From NCBI RefSeq assembly GCF_003044275.1, contig NZ_PZPL01000001.1:186001-250000 (forward strand): DNA of 64,000 bases. The letters are read 5' to 3'. The notes below the pieces were generated by a model, which saw nothing but the letters and a program-made list of their open reading frames with translations, was not told the DNA's origin and ran no database searches. This DNA comes from Rathayibacter caricis DSM 15933. Lineage in GTDB: Bacteria > Actinomycetota > Actinomycetes > Actinomycetales > Microbacteriaceae. The translations under genes and the position numbers were made by a program. Of the stretch, positions 25,679-34,301 are shown piece by piece. How positions within the stretch are numbered: position 1 is the first letter of the stretch; each line of letters begins with the position of its first letter.

Positions 25679-27936
25679 GACGCGTACGCCTTCAGGGCGC
25701 GGGCGGTCAGGGTCGACCCGTCGGCGACGAGGGCGCTCGGCGGACCCTCGAAGACGATCGAGCCGCCCTCGTGGCCGGCGCCCGGGCCGACGTCGATGAT
25801 CCAGTCGGCGTGGGCCATCACCGCCTGGTGGTGCTCGATCACGATCACCGAGCTCCCGGAGTCGACCAGCCGGTCGAGCAGTCCCAGCAGATTGTCGACG
25901 TCGGCGAGGTGGAGCCCTGTGGTCGGCTCGTCGAGGAGGTAGACCGCGCCCTTCGACGCCATGTTGATCGCGAGCTTCAGCCGCTGCCGCTCGCCGCCCG
26001 AGAGGGTGTTGAGCGGCTGGCCGAGCGTGAGGTAGCCCAGGCCGACGTCGACCAGTCGAGCGAGGATCGTGTGCGCCGGACCGGAGCCGAAGAACTCGGC
26101 CGCCTCGACGATCGGCAGCGACAGCACCTCGTGGATGTTCAGGCCGCGGAGACGGTACTCGAGCACCTCCGCGGTGAACCGCTTGCCCTCGCACTCCTCG
26201 CAGACCGACGAGACCGTGGCGGCCGGGCCCAGCTCGGTGAAGATCAGGCCGGCCCCCTTGCAGACGGGACAGGCTCCGGCGGAGTTGGCGCTGAACAGCG
26301 CGGGCTTCACGCCGTTCTCCTTCGCGAACGCGGTGCGGATGGCGTCGAGCACGCCGGTGTAGGTGGCCGGGTTGCTCCTGCGGGAGCCGCGGATCGGCGA
26401 CTGGTCGGCCACGACCACTCCGGGGCGCTTCGCCAGACTGCCGTGCAGGAGGGACGACTTGCCCGAGCCCGCGACTCCGGTCACGACAGTGAGTACCCCG
26501 AGCGGCACGTCGACATCGACGCCGCGCAGGTTGTGGGTCGCGGCACCGCGGATCTCGGCGAACGCCGTCGGGCGGCGCACCGACTCCTTGAGCGGGACGC
26601 GGTGGTCGAGGTGCTCGCCGGTGAGGGTGTCGGAGGCGCGCAGCCCCTCGACGGAGCCCTCGTAGCGGATCTCGCCGCCGTGCGCGCCGGCCCGCGGCCC
26701 GAGATCGACCACGTGGTCGGCGATCAGGATGATCTCGGGCTTGTGCTCGACGACCAGAACGGTGTTGCCCTTGTCGCGGAGGCGCCGGAGCAGCTCGATC
26801 ATGCGCGAGACGTCATGCGGGTGCAGGCCCGCGGTCGGCTCGTCGAAGACGTAGGTGATGTCGGTGAGGCTCGACCCCAGGTGCCGGACCATCTTGACGC
26901 GCTGCGCCTCACCTCCCGAGAGGGTGCCCGACTCGCGGTCGAGCGAGAGGTACCCGAGCCCGACCTGGACGAGCGAGTCGAGCGTGCCGAGCAGGGTCTC
27001 GACGATCGGGGCGACCGAGGGGTCGTCGACCCCGCGCAGCCACTCGGCCAGGTCGGTCGCCTGCATCGACGAGCACTCGGCGATGTTCCGGCCGCCGATG
27101 CGGGAGGAGAGGGCGGCTCCGGTGAGCCGCGCTCCCCCGCACTCGGGGCAGGCGGCGAAGGTGGCCACCCGCTCGGCGAACGCGCGGATGTGCGCCTGCG
27201 GCGACTCCTTCGCGAGGTAGAGCCGGGTGACCTTGACCACGAGGCCCTCGTAGGTCATGTTCATGCCCGCGATCGCCATCTTGGTGGCGGGGCGATAGAG
27301 GAACGCGTCGAGCTGCTCCGGAGTGAACTCGGCGATCGGGACGTCGGCCGGGTACAGGCCGGATTCGGCGAGCCCCTTCCAGTACCAGCCGCCGACGACG
27401 AAGTTGGGGATCGCATCGAGCGCGCCGCCCTCGAGGGACTTCGAGCGGTCGAAGAGGGCGTCGAGGTCGATGTCGGAGGCGCGGCCCGTGCCCTCGCAGC
27501 GCGGGCACATGCCCTCGGGCAGGTTGAACGAGAACGCGCCGCTCGTGCCGACGTGCGGGTCGCCGATCCGGCTGAAGAGGATCCGCAGCATCGTGTAGGC
27601 GTCGGTCGCGGTGCCGACCGTGGAGCGGCCGTTTGCCCCCATCCGCTCTTGGTCGACCACGATCGTGGCCGAGAGCCCGTCGAGCGACTCGACGTCGGGC
27701 CTGGCGGGCGAGCCCATGAACTGCTGCAGGAAGGCGGAGTACGTCTCGTTGATCAGCCGCTGCGACTCCGCGGCGATCGTGCCGAAGACGAGCGAGGACT
27801 TGCCCGAGCCGGAGACGCCCGTGAAGACCGTGATGCGGCGCTTGGGGATGTCGACGTCGACGCCGCGCAGGTTGTTCTGCCGGGCGCCCCGCACCCGGAT
27901 CACGTCGTGGGGCCCCGGCTGCGTCGTGCTCGTCAT
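25675..27936 (-). CDS. Short UvrA paralogue (UvrA2-like ABC excinuclease subunit)
   Basis: From the ATG at 27936 (GGGG 5 bases upstream; an ATG directly before it is an alternative) the protein has 753 residues, against about 950 in housekeeping UvrA. It has two ABC modules, each split by a zinc-finger region: VSGSGKSSL with CPRCEGTG and LSGGEAQR, then VAGSGKSSL with CPVCKGAG and LSGGERQR. The UvrB-binding region appears shortened. UvrA2-type proteins occur with antibiotic biosynthesis or resistance genes, and some give tolerance to DNA-binding drugs, but many remain uncharacterised. The stop overlaps the hydrolase gene start, so the two probably act in one process. Confidence 0.9.
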   Translation of the reverse strand: MTSTTQPGPHDVIRVRGARQNNLRGVDVDIPKRRITVFTGVSGSGKSSLVFGTIAAESQRLINETYSAFLQQFMGSPARPDVESLDGLSATIVVDQERMGANGRSTVGTATDAYTMLRILFSRIGDPHVGTSGAFSFNLPEGMCPRCEGTGRASDIDLDALFDRSKSLEGGALDAIPNFVVGGWYWKGLAESGLYPADVPIAEFTPEQLDAFLYRPATKMAIAGMNMTYEGLVVKVTRLYLAKESPQAHIRAFAERVATFAACPECGGARLTGAALSSRIGGRNIAECSSMQATDLAEWLRGVDDPSVAPIVETLLGTLDSLVQVGLGYLSLDRESGTLSGGEAQRVKMVRHLGSSLTDITYVFDEPTAGLHPHDVSRMIELLRRLRDKGNTVLVVEHKPEIILIADHVVDLGPRAGAHGGEIRYEGSVEGLRASDTLTGEHLDHRVPLKESVRRPTAFAEIRGAATHNLRGVDVDVPLGVLTVVTGVAGSGKSSLLHGSLAKRPGVVVADQSPIRGSRRSNPATYTGVLDAIRTAFAKENGVKPALFSANSAGACPVCKGAGLIFTELGPAATVSSVCEECEGKRFTAEVLEYRLRGLNIHEVLSLPIVEAAEFFGSGPAHTILARLVDVGLGYLTLGQPLNTLSGGERQRLKLAINMASKGAVYLLDEPTTGLHLADVDNLLGLLDRLVDSGSSVIVIEHHQAVMAHADWIIDVGPGAGHEGGSIVFEGPPSALVADGSTLTARALKAYAS

Positions 27937-27997
27937 CATGTCCCCGTCCGTCCCGCCCTCGTGGCTGCCCGCAGTGTACGGGAGCCCTCCGACATGC

Positions 27998-28032
27998 ACG
28001 AGGACCCCCGGCATGCACCGGAGGGTCCTCGT
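27998..28032 (-). terminator. Terminator hairpin after the ferredoxin reductase gene
   Basis: ACGAGGACCC (27998-28007) pairs with GGGTCCTCGT (28023-28032) around a 15-base loop, about 30 bases beyond the fprA stop. Confidence 0.6.
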
Positions 28033-28061
28033 CGACGCGGGCGGATCGGCCCGCGACGGGC

Positions 28062-29429
28062 TCAGTCCGAGACGAGCTCGGCGCGCGAGATGGCGATCAT
28101 GTCCTCGCGGGGGACGACCTTGACGCGGGCGCGTCCCTCCGGAGCCCCGAGCGCCTGCTCGTGCTCGTCGAGGCGGTGCCAGCCCTCGAGGTCGGTGTAC
28201 GCGATGCCGCGCTCGTCGAGCAGCCCGACGATGGCCGACTCCTCGGGGTGCGCGGGGGTCCACCACGACGCCTGGTCGCGCAGCACGTGGCCCACGGTCT
28301 CCATCGCGTCGGACTTGGTGTGACCGATCAGGCCGACCGGGCCGCGCTTGATCCAGCCGGTCGCGTAGACGCCGTGGACCTGCTGGTCCTCGTCGTCCAG
28401 AACCTGGCCCTCGCGGTTCGGGATCACTCCGCGCATCTCGTCGAACGGCAGGCCGTCGAGCGGGGAGCCGAAGTAGCCGACCGCGCGGTAGACGGCCTGC
28501 ACCGCGACCTCGCGGATCTCGCCGGTGCCGCGCACGCCGCCCTCGCCGTCGGGCTCCGTGCGCTCGTAGCGGATCGCGGCGACGCGGCCCTGCCCGTCGT
28601 CGACGAACTCGAGCGGCTTCGCCCAGAAGTGCAGGTGGAGGCGACGGGAGGCGCTGCCGGTCTCGCGGGTGCGCCACTGGTTCAGGACACGGTTGATGAC
28701 CATGACCTGCTTGTTGGTCTCGATCGCGGCCTGCGAGGCGGGGTCGAGCACGAAGTCCTCGTCGTGGACGATCATGTCGACGTCGCGCAGCTCGCCGAGC
28801 TCGCGCAGCTCGAGCGGAGTGAACTTGACCTGCGCGGGTCCGCGGCGGCCGAAGACGTGCACGTCGGTGACGGGAGAGGCCTTCAGACCCTCGTAGACGT
28901 TCGGCGGGACCTCGGTGGGCAGCAGGTCGTCGGCATGCTTCGCGAGCATCCGCGAGACGTCGAGCGCCACGTTGCCGTTGCCGATCACCGCGACGGAGGA
29001 GGCCTCGAGCGGCCAGGTGCGCGGCACGTCGGGGTGGCCGTCGAACCAGCTGACGAAGTCGGCCGCTCCGTACGAGCCCTCGAGGTCGACGCCGGGGACG
29101 TCGAGCGGGGCGTCGCGGATCGCTCCCGTCGAGAAGATCACCGCGTGGTAGTGGCGCTTGAGGTCCTCGAGGGTGAGGTCGGAGCCGAAGTGCACGTTGC
29201 CGAAGATGCGGATGTCGCCGCGGTCGAGGACCTCGCGCAGGGCCGTGATGATGCCCTTGATGCGCGGGTGATCGGGCGCGACTCCGTAGCGGACGAGACC
29301 GTAGGGAGCCGGCAGCTGCTCGAACAGGTCGATCGAGACGTCGTACTTCTTCTCGGCCTTGATCATGAGGTCGGCGGCGTAGATGCCCGCGGGCCCCGCA
29401 CCGACGATGGCCAGCCTGAGCTTGGTCAT
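28062..29429 (-). CDS. fprA: NADPH:ferredoxin oxidoreductase (FprA-type)
   Basis: The 455-residue flavoprotein starts MTKLRLAIVGAGPAGIYAAD with the FAD-binding GxGxxG. It continues with LVRYGVAPDHP, the NADP site VIGNGNVALDVSRML and GWIKRGPVGLIGHTKSDAMETV. This matches adrenodoxin-reductase-like FprA of actinobacteria, which passes electrons from NADPH to ferredoxins that feed P450s and other enzymes. It is preceded by the polyprenyl synthase gene on the same strand with a 79-base gap, and followed by a terminator. Confidence 0.93.
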   Translation of the reverse strand: MTKLRLAIVGAGPAGIYAADLMIKAEKKYDVSIDLFEQLPAPYGLVRYGVAPDHPRIKGIITALREVLDRGDIRIFGNVHFGSDLTLEDLKRHYHAVIFSTGAIRDAPLDVPGVDLEGSYGAADFVSWFDGHPDVPRTWPLEASSVAVIGNGNVALDVSRMLAKHADDLLPTEVPPNVYEGLKASPVTDVHVFGRRGPAQVKFTPLELRELGELRDVDMIVHDEDFVLDPASQAAIETNKQVMVINRVLNQWRTRETGSASRRLHLHFWAKPLEFVDDGQGRVAAIRYERTEPDGEGGVRGTGEIREVAVQAVYRAVGYFGSPLDGLPFDEMRGVIPNREGQVLDDEDQQVHGVYATGWIKRGPVGLIGHTKSDAMETVGHVLRDQASWWTPAHPEESAIVGLLDERGIAYTDLEGWHRLDEHEQALGAPEGRARVKVVPREDMIAISRAELVSD

Positions 29430-29508
29430 TGCGTTCCTCCTGCCGGGGCGCCGTGGCGCACGTCCGGTCTCATTTCCTGCGGCGCAGGGAGCGCCGCGAC
29501 GATCGGGT

Positions 29509-30597
29509 TCAGCCGTTGCGGTCGACGACCGTGTCCGCGAAGCGCGTGAGCGCCTTGCGGACGGAGCCGTCGGGCAGCGGGGCGAGAGCGGCGACGGCCT
29601 CGTCGGCCCAGCGGTGGGCCTCGGCGAGGGTCTGCGCCGTCACATCGTGGTCGCGCAGCTGCGCGATGGCGTCGGAGATGTCCGCGTGCTGCTCGTCGGT
29701 GTGCGCGATCTCGTCGTTCGAGCGGCTGACGTAGCTCTCGATCCGGGCGAGGAGCTCGGCGGCACCGCGGTCGGAGGCGGCGCGCTCGCGCAGGCGGAGG
29801 ATCGGCAGGGTCGAGACGCCGGCGCGGATGTCGGTGCCCGGGTTCTTGCCGGTCTCCTCGGGCTGCGGGGACAGGTCGATCACGTCGTCGACGATCTGGA
29901 ACGCGACGCCGATCTTCTCGCCGAAGACGCGCATCGCCTCCTCGTACTCGGCGGGACCCTCGGCGAAGACGACTCCGGTGCGCCCGGCCGCAGCGATCAG
30001 CGAGCCGGTCTTGTCGGCGAGCACCGAGAGGTAGTGCTCGACCGGGTCCTCCCCCTCGGTCGGCCCGACGGTCTCGTGCAGCTGACCGAGGACGAGGCGC
30101 TCGAACGTGTCGGCCTGGAGGCGGATCGCGCGATCGCCGAGCTCGATCATGAGCTGGTTGGCGCGGGCGAAGAGCAGATCGCCGGTGAGGATCGCGACGT
30201 TGTTGCCCCACACGGTCTGGGCGGAGGGGACGCCGCGGCGCTTCTCCGCCTCGTCCATGACGTCGTCGTGGTACAGCGACGCGAGATGCGTGATCTCGAT
30301 GGCCTGGGCGCCCAGCAGCACCTGCGGGGTGTTGCCGCGGCCCAGCTGCGCGGCGAGGAGCGTGAGCATGGGGCGCACGCGCTTGCCCCCGGCCTCGAGG
30401 AGGTAGCGCGTCGACACGTCGGCGACCTGGTCGGCGAAGGACAGCTGGTGGACCAGCCCCGTCTCGACCTGCTCGAGCCCCTCGTCGATCGCACGCGCGA
30501 GCGAGCGGTCGGATGCGGTCGAGAAGATGCGCTCGGAGAGGCCGAGCTGCGCCGTCAGGGACGGGCTGCGGCGGGCGACGGGCGCAGTGGCGTTCAC
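29509..30597 (-). CDS. Long-chain polyprenyl diphosphate synthase
   Basis: The 362-residue protein has the first Asp-rich motif LYHDDVMDEAEKRRG, the second FQIVDDVIDL, and GGKRVRPMLTLLAA. It builds an all-trans isoprenoid chain from isopentenyl diphosphate. The neighbouring menG and nearby men genes point to the menaquinone side chain, as with heptaprenyl/octaprenyl synthases. Chain length cannot be read reliably by eye. It lies 40 bases downstream of menG on the same strand. Confidence 0.92.
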   Translation of the reverse strand: MNATAPVARRSPSLTAQLGLSERIFSTASDRSLARAIDEGLEQVETGLVHQLSFADQVADVSTRYLLEAGGKRVRPMLTLLAAQLGRGNTPQVLLGAQAIEITHLASLYHDDVMDEAEKRRGVPSAQTVWGNNVAILTGDLLFARANQLMIELGDRAIRLQADTFERLVLGQLHETVGPTEGEDPVEHYLSVLADKTGSLIAAAGRTGVVFAEGPAEYEEAMRVFGEKIGVAFQIVDDVIDLSPQPEETGKNPGTDIRAGVSTLPILRLRERAASDRGAAELLARIESYVSRSNDEIAHTDEQHADISDAIAQLRDHDVTAQTLAEAHRWADEAVAALAPLPDGSVRKALTRFADTVVDRNG

Positions 30598-30637
30598 ACT
30601 GAAACCCTAACGTCTCGGCCTTCGAGGCCCCCGGGTG

Positions 30638-31354
30638 TCATGAGGTGGCGACGATCGGCTTGATCCCGCGGTGCAGCGCGACGATGCCGAAGGTGAGGTC
30701 CTTGTAGGCGACCCGCTCGAAGCCGGCGGCGCGGAGCCAGGACGCCACGACCTTCTGCTCGGGCCACGCACGGATGGAGTCTCCGAGGTAGTCGTAGGCC
30801 GGGTCGTTCGAGGACGCGAGTCCGACGATCGCGGGCATGATTTTCGCGAGGTAGAGGTCGTAGGCGGCGGCGAGGAGCTTCTGCGGCGGAGTCGAGAACT
30901 CGCAGATCACGACGCGGCCGCCCGGCTTCACGACGCGGAAGAACTCGGCGAGCGCCGTGCGCGGCTCGGCGACGTTGCGCAGGCCGAACGAGATCGTGAC
31001 GGCGTCGAACGACTCGTCCTCGAAGGGCAGGTCCATGGCGTCGGCCTGCACGAACTCGATCCGGTCGTCGCCCGCCTGACGGGTGCGGCCGACCGCGATC
31101 ATCCCCGGCGAGAAGTCGGCCGCGACGACGTGCGCGCCCGAGCGGGCGAGCGAGGCGGAGGAGGTGCCCGTGCCCGCCGCGACGTCCAGGATCCGCTCGC
31201 CCGGCGCCGGATTCACGGCTCGGGTCGTGGCGATGCGCCACAGGTGGTCGTTGCCCGCCGAGAGGACCGTGTTGGTCAGGTCGTAGGCCGGTGCCACCGT
31301 GTCGAACATGGCGGCGACCTCGTCGGGGCGCTTGGTGAGGTCTGCCTTAGTCAC
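30638..31354 (-). CDS. menG: Demethylmenaquinone methyltransferase
   Basis: With the GTG at 31354 (a TTG two codons earlier is possible) the protein has 238 residues. It shows the UbiE/MenG pattern MFDTVAPAYDLTN, the SAM-binding LDVAAGTGTSS, FGLRNV and VKPGGRVVICEFS. It methylates demethylmenaquinone in the last step of menaquinone synthesis at the membrane. It is divergent from menF across a 256-base gap in which I see no gene. Confidence 0.94.
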   Translation of the reverse strand: MTKADLTKRPDEVAAMFDTVAPAYDLTNTVLSAGNDHLWRIATTRAVNPAPGERILDVAAGTGTSSASLARSGAHVVAADFSPGMIAVGRTRQAGDDRIEFVQADAMDLPFEDESFDAVTISFGLRNVAEPRTALAEFFRVVKPGGRVVICEFSTPPQKLLAAAYDLYLAKIMPAIVGLASSNDPAYDYLGDSIRAWPEQKVVASWLRAAGFERVAYKDLTFGIVALHRGIKPIVATS

Positions 31355-31610
31355 GATCAACGAGTCTAGAGCGGGCGGCGGGGCGGCGGCTGTGCATCCG
31401 CCCCCGCCGGAGCGTTCCGGGAGGACGTGCGGGACACCGGAACCGCCCAGCTCCGCCTAGCGGGCGGCTCCGGCGCGGATCACAGTACCGGCGCGGATCC
31501 GGCGGGCGAGGGCGGGGCGTGGGACGTCCGCTCCTCTGGCGCTCCTCGCGCTGTCTGCACACCCTCCCGCTCCGAGCGGCCCCGTCCAGCCGCGGGCGTA
31601 CCCTGGGGAC

Positions 31611-32855
31611 GTGACGCTCATCGGCGCCGGGGCTCCCCCTCTTCACGTGGGAACGACCCCGCTGGACTCCCCCGCAGCGCTCCCCTCTCTCGCGGACCCG
31701 CGGCGTCCCCTCCTCTGGCAGCGCAACGGTGCCGGGCTGGTAGGACTCGGTGAGGCGCTGCGTCTCGAGTTCTCCGGGCCGGACCGCCTGCGCGAGGCGG
31801 CCGACGCGTGGAAGGTGCTGTCCGCCTCCGCCGAGGTGGACGACCCGATCGGACTGCCGGGGACGGGGCTCGTCGCCTTCGGGGCGTTCGCTTTCTCGGG
31901 CCGATCGTCGGCCACCAGCGTGCTGATCGTGCCGCGGACGGTCGTCGGGTCCCGCGGGGGGCGCTCCTGGGTCACGAGGATCTCCTCGGAGGGCGCTACC
32001 GGCTCGGAGCCGACTGCCGCGCGGCCGTTCGGGGACGAGTACCGCGTCCCGCTCCTGCCGGGCGCGATGACTCCCGACGGCTACCGCTCGGCGGTGGCCT
32101 CGGCGGTCGGCAGCATCCGCGCGGGGGCGCTCGAGAAGGTCGTGCTCGCCCGGGACCTCCGCGGGCGCCTGCCCCGCGGGGCCGACCTGCGGCGGATCCT
32201 GGTGGAGTTCGCGAGCACCTACCCCGACTGCTGGACCTTCGCCGTCGACGGCTTCGTCGGCGCGAGCCCGGAGACCCTCGTCGGGGTCGATCACGGAGCG
32301 ATCACTGCGCGGGTCCTCGCCGGTACGAGTGCGCGCGGAACGGATGCGGCGGCCGACGCGGCGATCGCGCAGGCGCTCCTCGAGAGCACGAAGGACCGCT
32401 CCGAGCACGCCTTCGCGATCGCGAGCCTGCTCAGGGAGCTGCGGCCGCACACCTCGTCGCTCAGCACGAGCGGCGAGCCGTTCACGTTGAAGCTGCCGAA
32501 CCTGTGGCACCTGGCCACCGACGTGCGCGGCACGCTCGGCGACGCCTCCACCGCGCTCGACCTGGTCGACGCCCTGCACCCGACGGCCGCCGTCGCCGGC
32601 ACGCCCACCGGCACCGCGCTCGAGCTGATCGACGCGCTCGAGCCGTTCGACCGCGGCCGCTACGCCGGCCCCGTGGGCTGGATCGACGGTCGCGGCGACG
32701 GGGAGTGGGCCGTGGGCCTCCGCAGCGCCCAGATCGCTCCGGACGGCGCGGTCACAGCCTGGGCCGGCGCCGGCATCGTCGCCGACAGCGACCCCGACGC
32801 CGAACTCGCGGAGACGCGGATCAAGTTCCGTCCGGTGCAGGACGCTCTGAGCTGA
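31611..32855 (+). CDS. menF: Isochorismate synthase
   Basis: The GTG at 31611 begins a 414-residue chorismate-binding enzyme with ALEKVVLARDL, FVGASPETLVGV, LAGTSARG, KDRSEHAFAI, LHPTAAVAGTP and YAGPVGWID. This is the MenF/EntC set for converting chorismate to isochorismate. With menD, menA, menE, menB and menC nearby, the role is menaquinone rather than siderophore synthesis. It is a single gene, divergent from menG. Confidence 0.93.
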   Translation: MTLIGAGAPPLHVGTTPLDSPAALPSLADPRRPLLWQRNGAGLVGLGEALRLEFSGPDRLREAADAWKVLSASAEVDDPIGLPGTGLVAFGAFAFSGRSSATSVLIVPRTVVGSRGGRSWVTRISSEGATGSEPTAARPFGDEYRVPLLPGAMTPDGYRSAVASAVGSIRAGALEKVVLARDLRGRLPRGADLRRILVEFASTYPDCWTFAVDGFVGASPETLVGVDHGAITARVLAGTSARGTDAAADAAIAQALLESTKDRSEHAFAIASLLRELRPHTSSLSTSGEPFTLKLPNLWHLATDVRGTLGDASTALDLVDALHPTAAVAGTPTGTALELIDALEPFDRGRYAGPVGWIDGRGDGEWAVGLRSAQIAPDGAVTAWAGAGIVADSDPDAELAETRIKFRPVQDALS

Positions 32856-32892
32856 GCGTCACCGGGCCTCCTCGACCCGGCACGCGCAGCGG

Positions 32893-34185
32893 TCACTCCT
32901 CGCGGAGTGGTGACGGCGGATGGTCCGATCCGAGTCGTGGAACAAGTGCCGCAGCTGTCGCCGACGGCCGCGTCGTGATGCGACGGCCTGTCGGCGTCGT
33001 CCAGTCCGCGACCCCGTCGGAATGCAGGACGTACGTCCAGCGGTCCCCGTGTCGGACGTGGTGGTGCGCGACGCAGAGCGAGGCGAGGTTCGAGGGTGTC
33101 GTCTCGCCGCCGTTCCGCCACTCGATGGTGTGATCGGCTTCCGCGGCGGTCGCCGACCGGGTGCAGCCCGGGAATCGACAGGTCCGGTCCCGCAGTCGGA
33201 CGAGCAGGCGCATCGGCGGAGGCGGCGTGCGGTGCGCTCGCCCGACCGAGACGATCACGCCCGTCCTCGGGTCGGTCCGAACCGGGGTAAATGTCGCGTC
33301 CGCTCCGACGAGATCGCGGGCGGCGTCGGCGGGGACGAGCCCGTAGCCGTCCAGATCGACCGCGGCGTCGTCGGATCCGGAAGCGGTGGCGTCCGACATC
33401 ATCAGCCTCACCTCGGCGCGGATGCCGGGCGCGAAGGTCGTGGAGAGCTCGTCGGACGGAACCGTACCGGCCACCTCGCCGTGGCACAGCAGGTCGCCGA
33501 GCGCATCGGCTCGCAGCTGCGCGAGAGTGCGCAGGTCCTCGTCGCAGCGGAGCTCGCGGGCGATCCTGTCGAGGCGTGTCAGGGCGCCGACCGCGATCGG
33601 CGCCGGTAGGCGGGCGCAGAGCGTCGCCATCCCGTCATCGTCGGACGTGATCCACACCGACCTGTCCGCTCGAGCGCGTGCGTGCCGCTCGGCGAGCGGC
33701 TGCTCGTGCAACTCCTCTCGCAGCTGCGCGAGCGCGCGCCTCAGCTGCGTCGGGGTCATCGCGACGGCGAGCTCTGCCGCGCGGGCGTCGAACTCGGCGC
33801 GGGATCGGGGCGGGAGGGTGGCCGCGACCGAGCAGACGATCCTGCCCGCTTCCCATCGCATCCGAGCCGCGCCGAGAGAGGCGCGCGTCCGCGGGAGCTC
33901 CTCGACCAGCAGCCGAGCGTGCTCGATCTCGCGCGAGGCGACCCGCTCGGACACCTGCAGCACCACGGCGAACTCGGCTCGGATGGATCGCTCCACCAGG
34001 CCGGGCGACTCGCTCCGCCCGCGTGCGAACCATTCCGGGCAGGCGAGAGCCGCCACGTAGCCCGCGTGCAGCGCTTCGGCGGCCGCGAGCAGGACCGGCG
34101 CGGCACTGAGCGCCAGCTCGGCCGCGCGGTCGCCGTGCGCCCGAACCTCCCGCAGCGCCGCCTCCGCTGCCCCTGTTCCTGCCAT
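32893..34185 (-). CDS. DUF222 / HNH endonuclease signature protein (13E12-like)
   Basis: From the ATG at 34185 (a TTG at 34197 is an alternative) the protein has 430 residues. A long helical DUF222 region is followed by an HNH motif: CRFPGCTRSATAAEADH, IEWRNGGETTPSNLASLC and AHHHVRH, with two Cys pairs and the catalytic His-Asn-His. Such genes occur in many copies in Microbacteriaceae and mycobacteria and behave like mobile or family-expanding genes; their function is not settled. This copy separates menF from menD and is antisense to menF, with 37 bases between their ends. Confidence 0.9.
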   Translation of the reverse strand: MAGTGAAEAALREVRAHGDRAAELALSAAPVLLAAAEALHAGYVAALACPEWFARGRSESPGLVERSIRAEFAVVLQVSERVASREIEHARLLVEELPRTRASLGAARMRWEAGRIVCSVAATLPPRSRAEFDARAAELAVAMTPTQLRRALAQLREELHEQPLAERHARARADRSVWITSDDDGMATLCARLPAPIAVGALTRLDRIARELRCDEDLRTLAQLRADALGDLLCHGEVAGTVPSDELSTTFAPGIRAEVRLMMSDATASGSDDAAVDLDGYGLVPADAARDLVGADATFTPVRTDPRTGVIVSVGRAHRTPPPPMRLLVRLRDRTCRFPGCTRSATAAEADHTIEWRNGGETTPSNLASLCVAHHHVRHGDRWTYVLHSDGVADWTTPTGRRITTRPSATAAALVPRLGSDHPPSPLREE

Positions 34186-34301
34186 GCGCCGAGTCAAGCC
34201 GGGTCCGCCGCAACCCGTTCCGCCCGGTCACGGATCAGTGGAAGAACGTCGTACCGTCCCCTTGGGGAGGAGCGACGCCATCGTCCCGATCGACCGTGCT
34301 C

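Noticed and set aside
25771..28323. An 850-codon open frame opposite the UvrA-like gene, and similar long frames opposite the glucosidase and GH15 genes.
   Set aside because: Same shadow pattern: no recognisable motifs, and the opposite strand encodes full-length enzymes.
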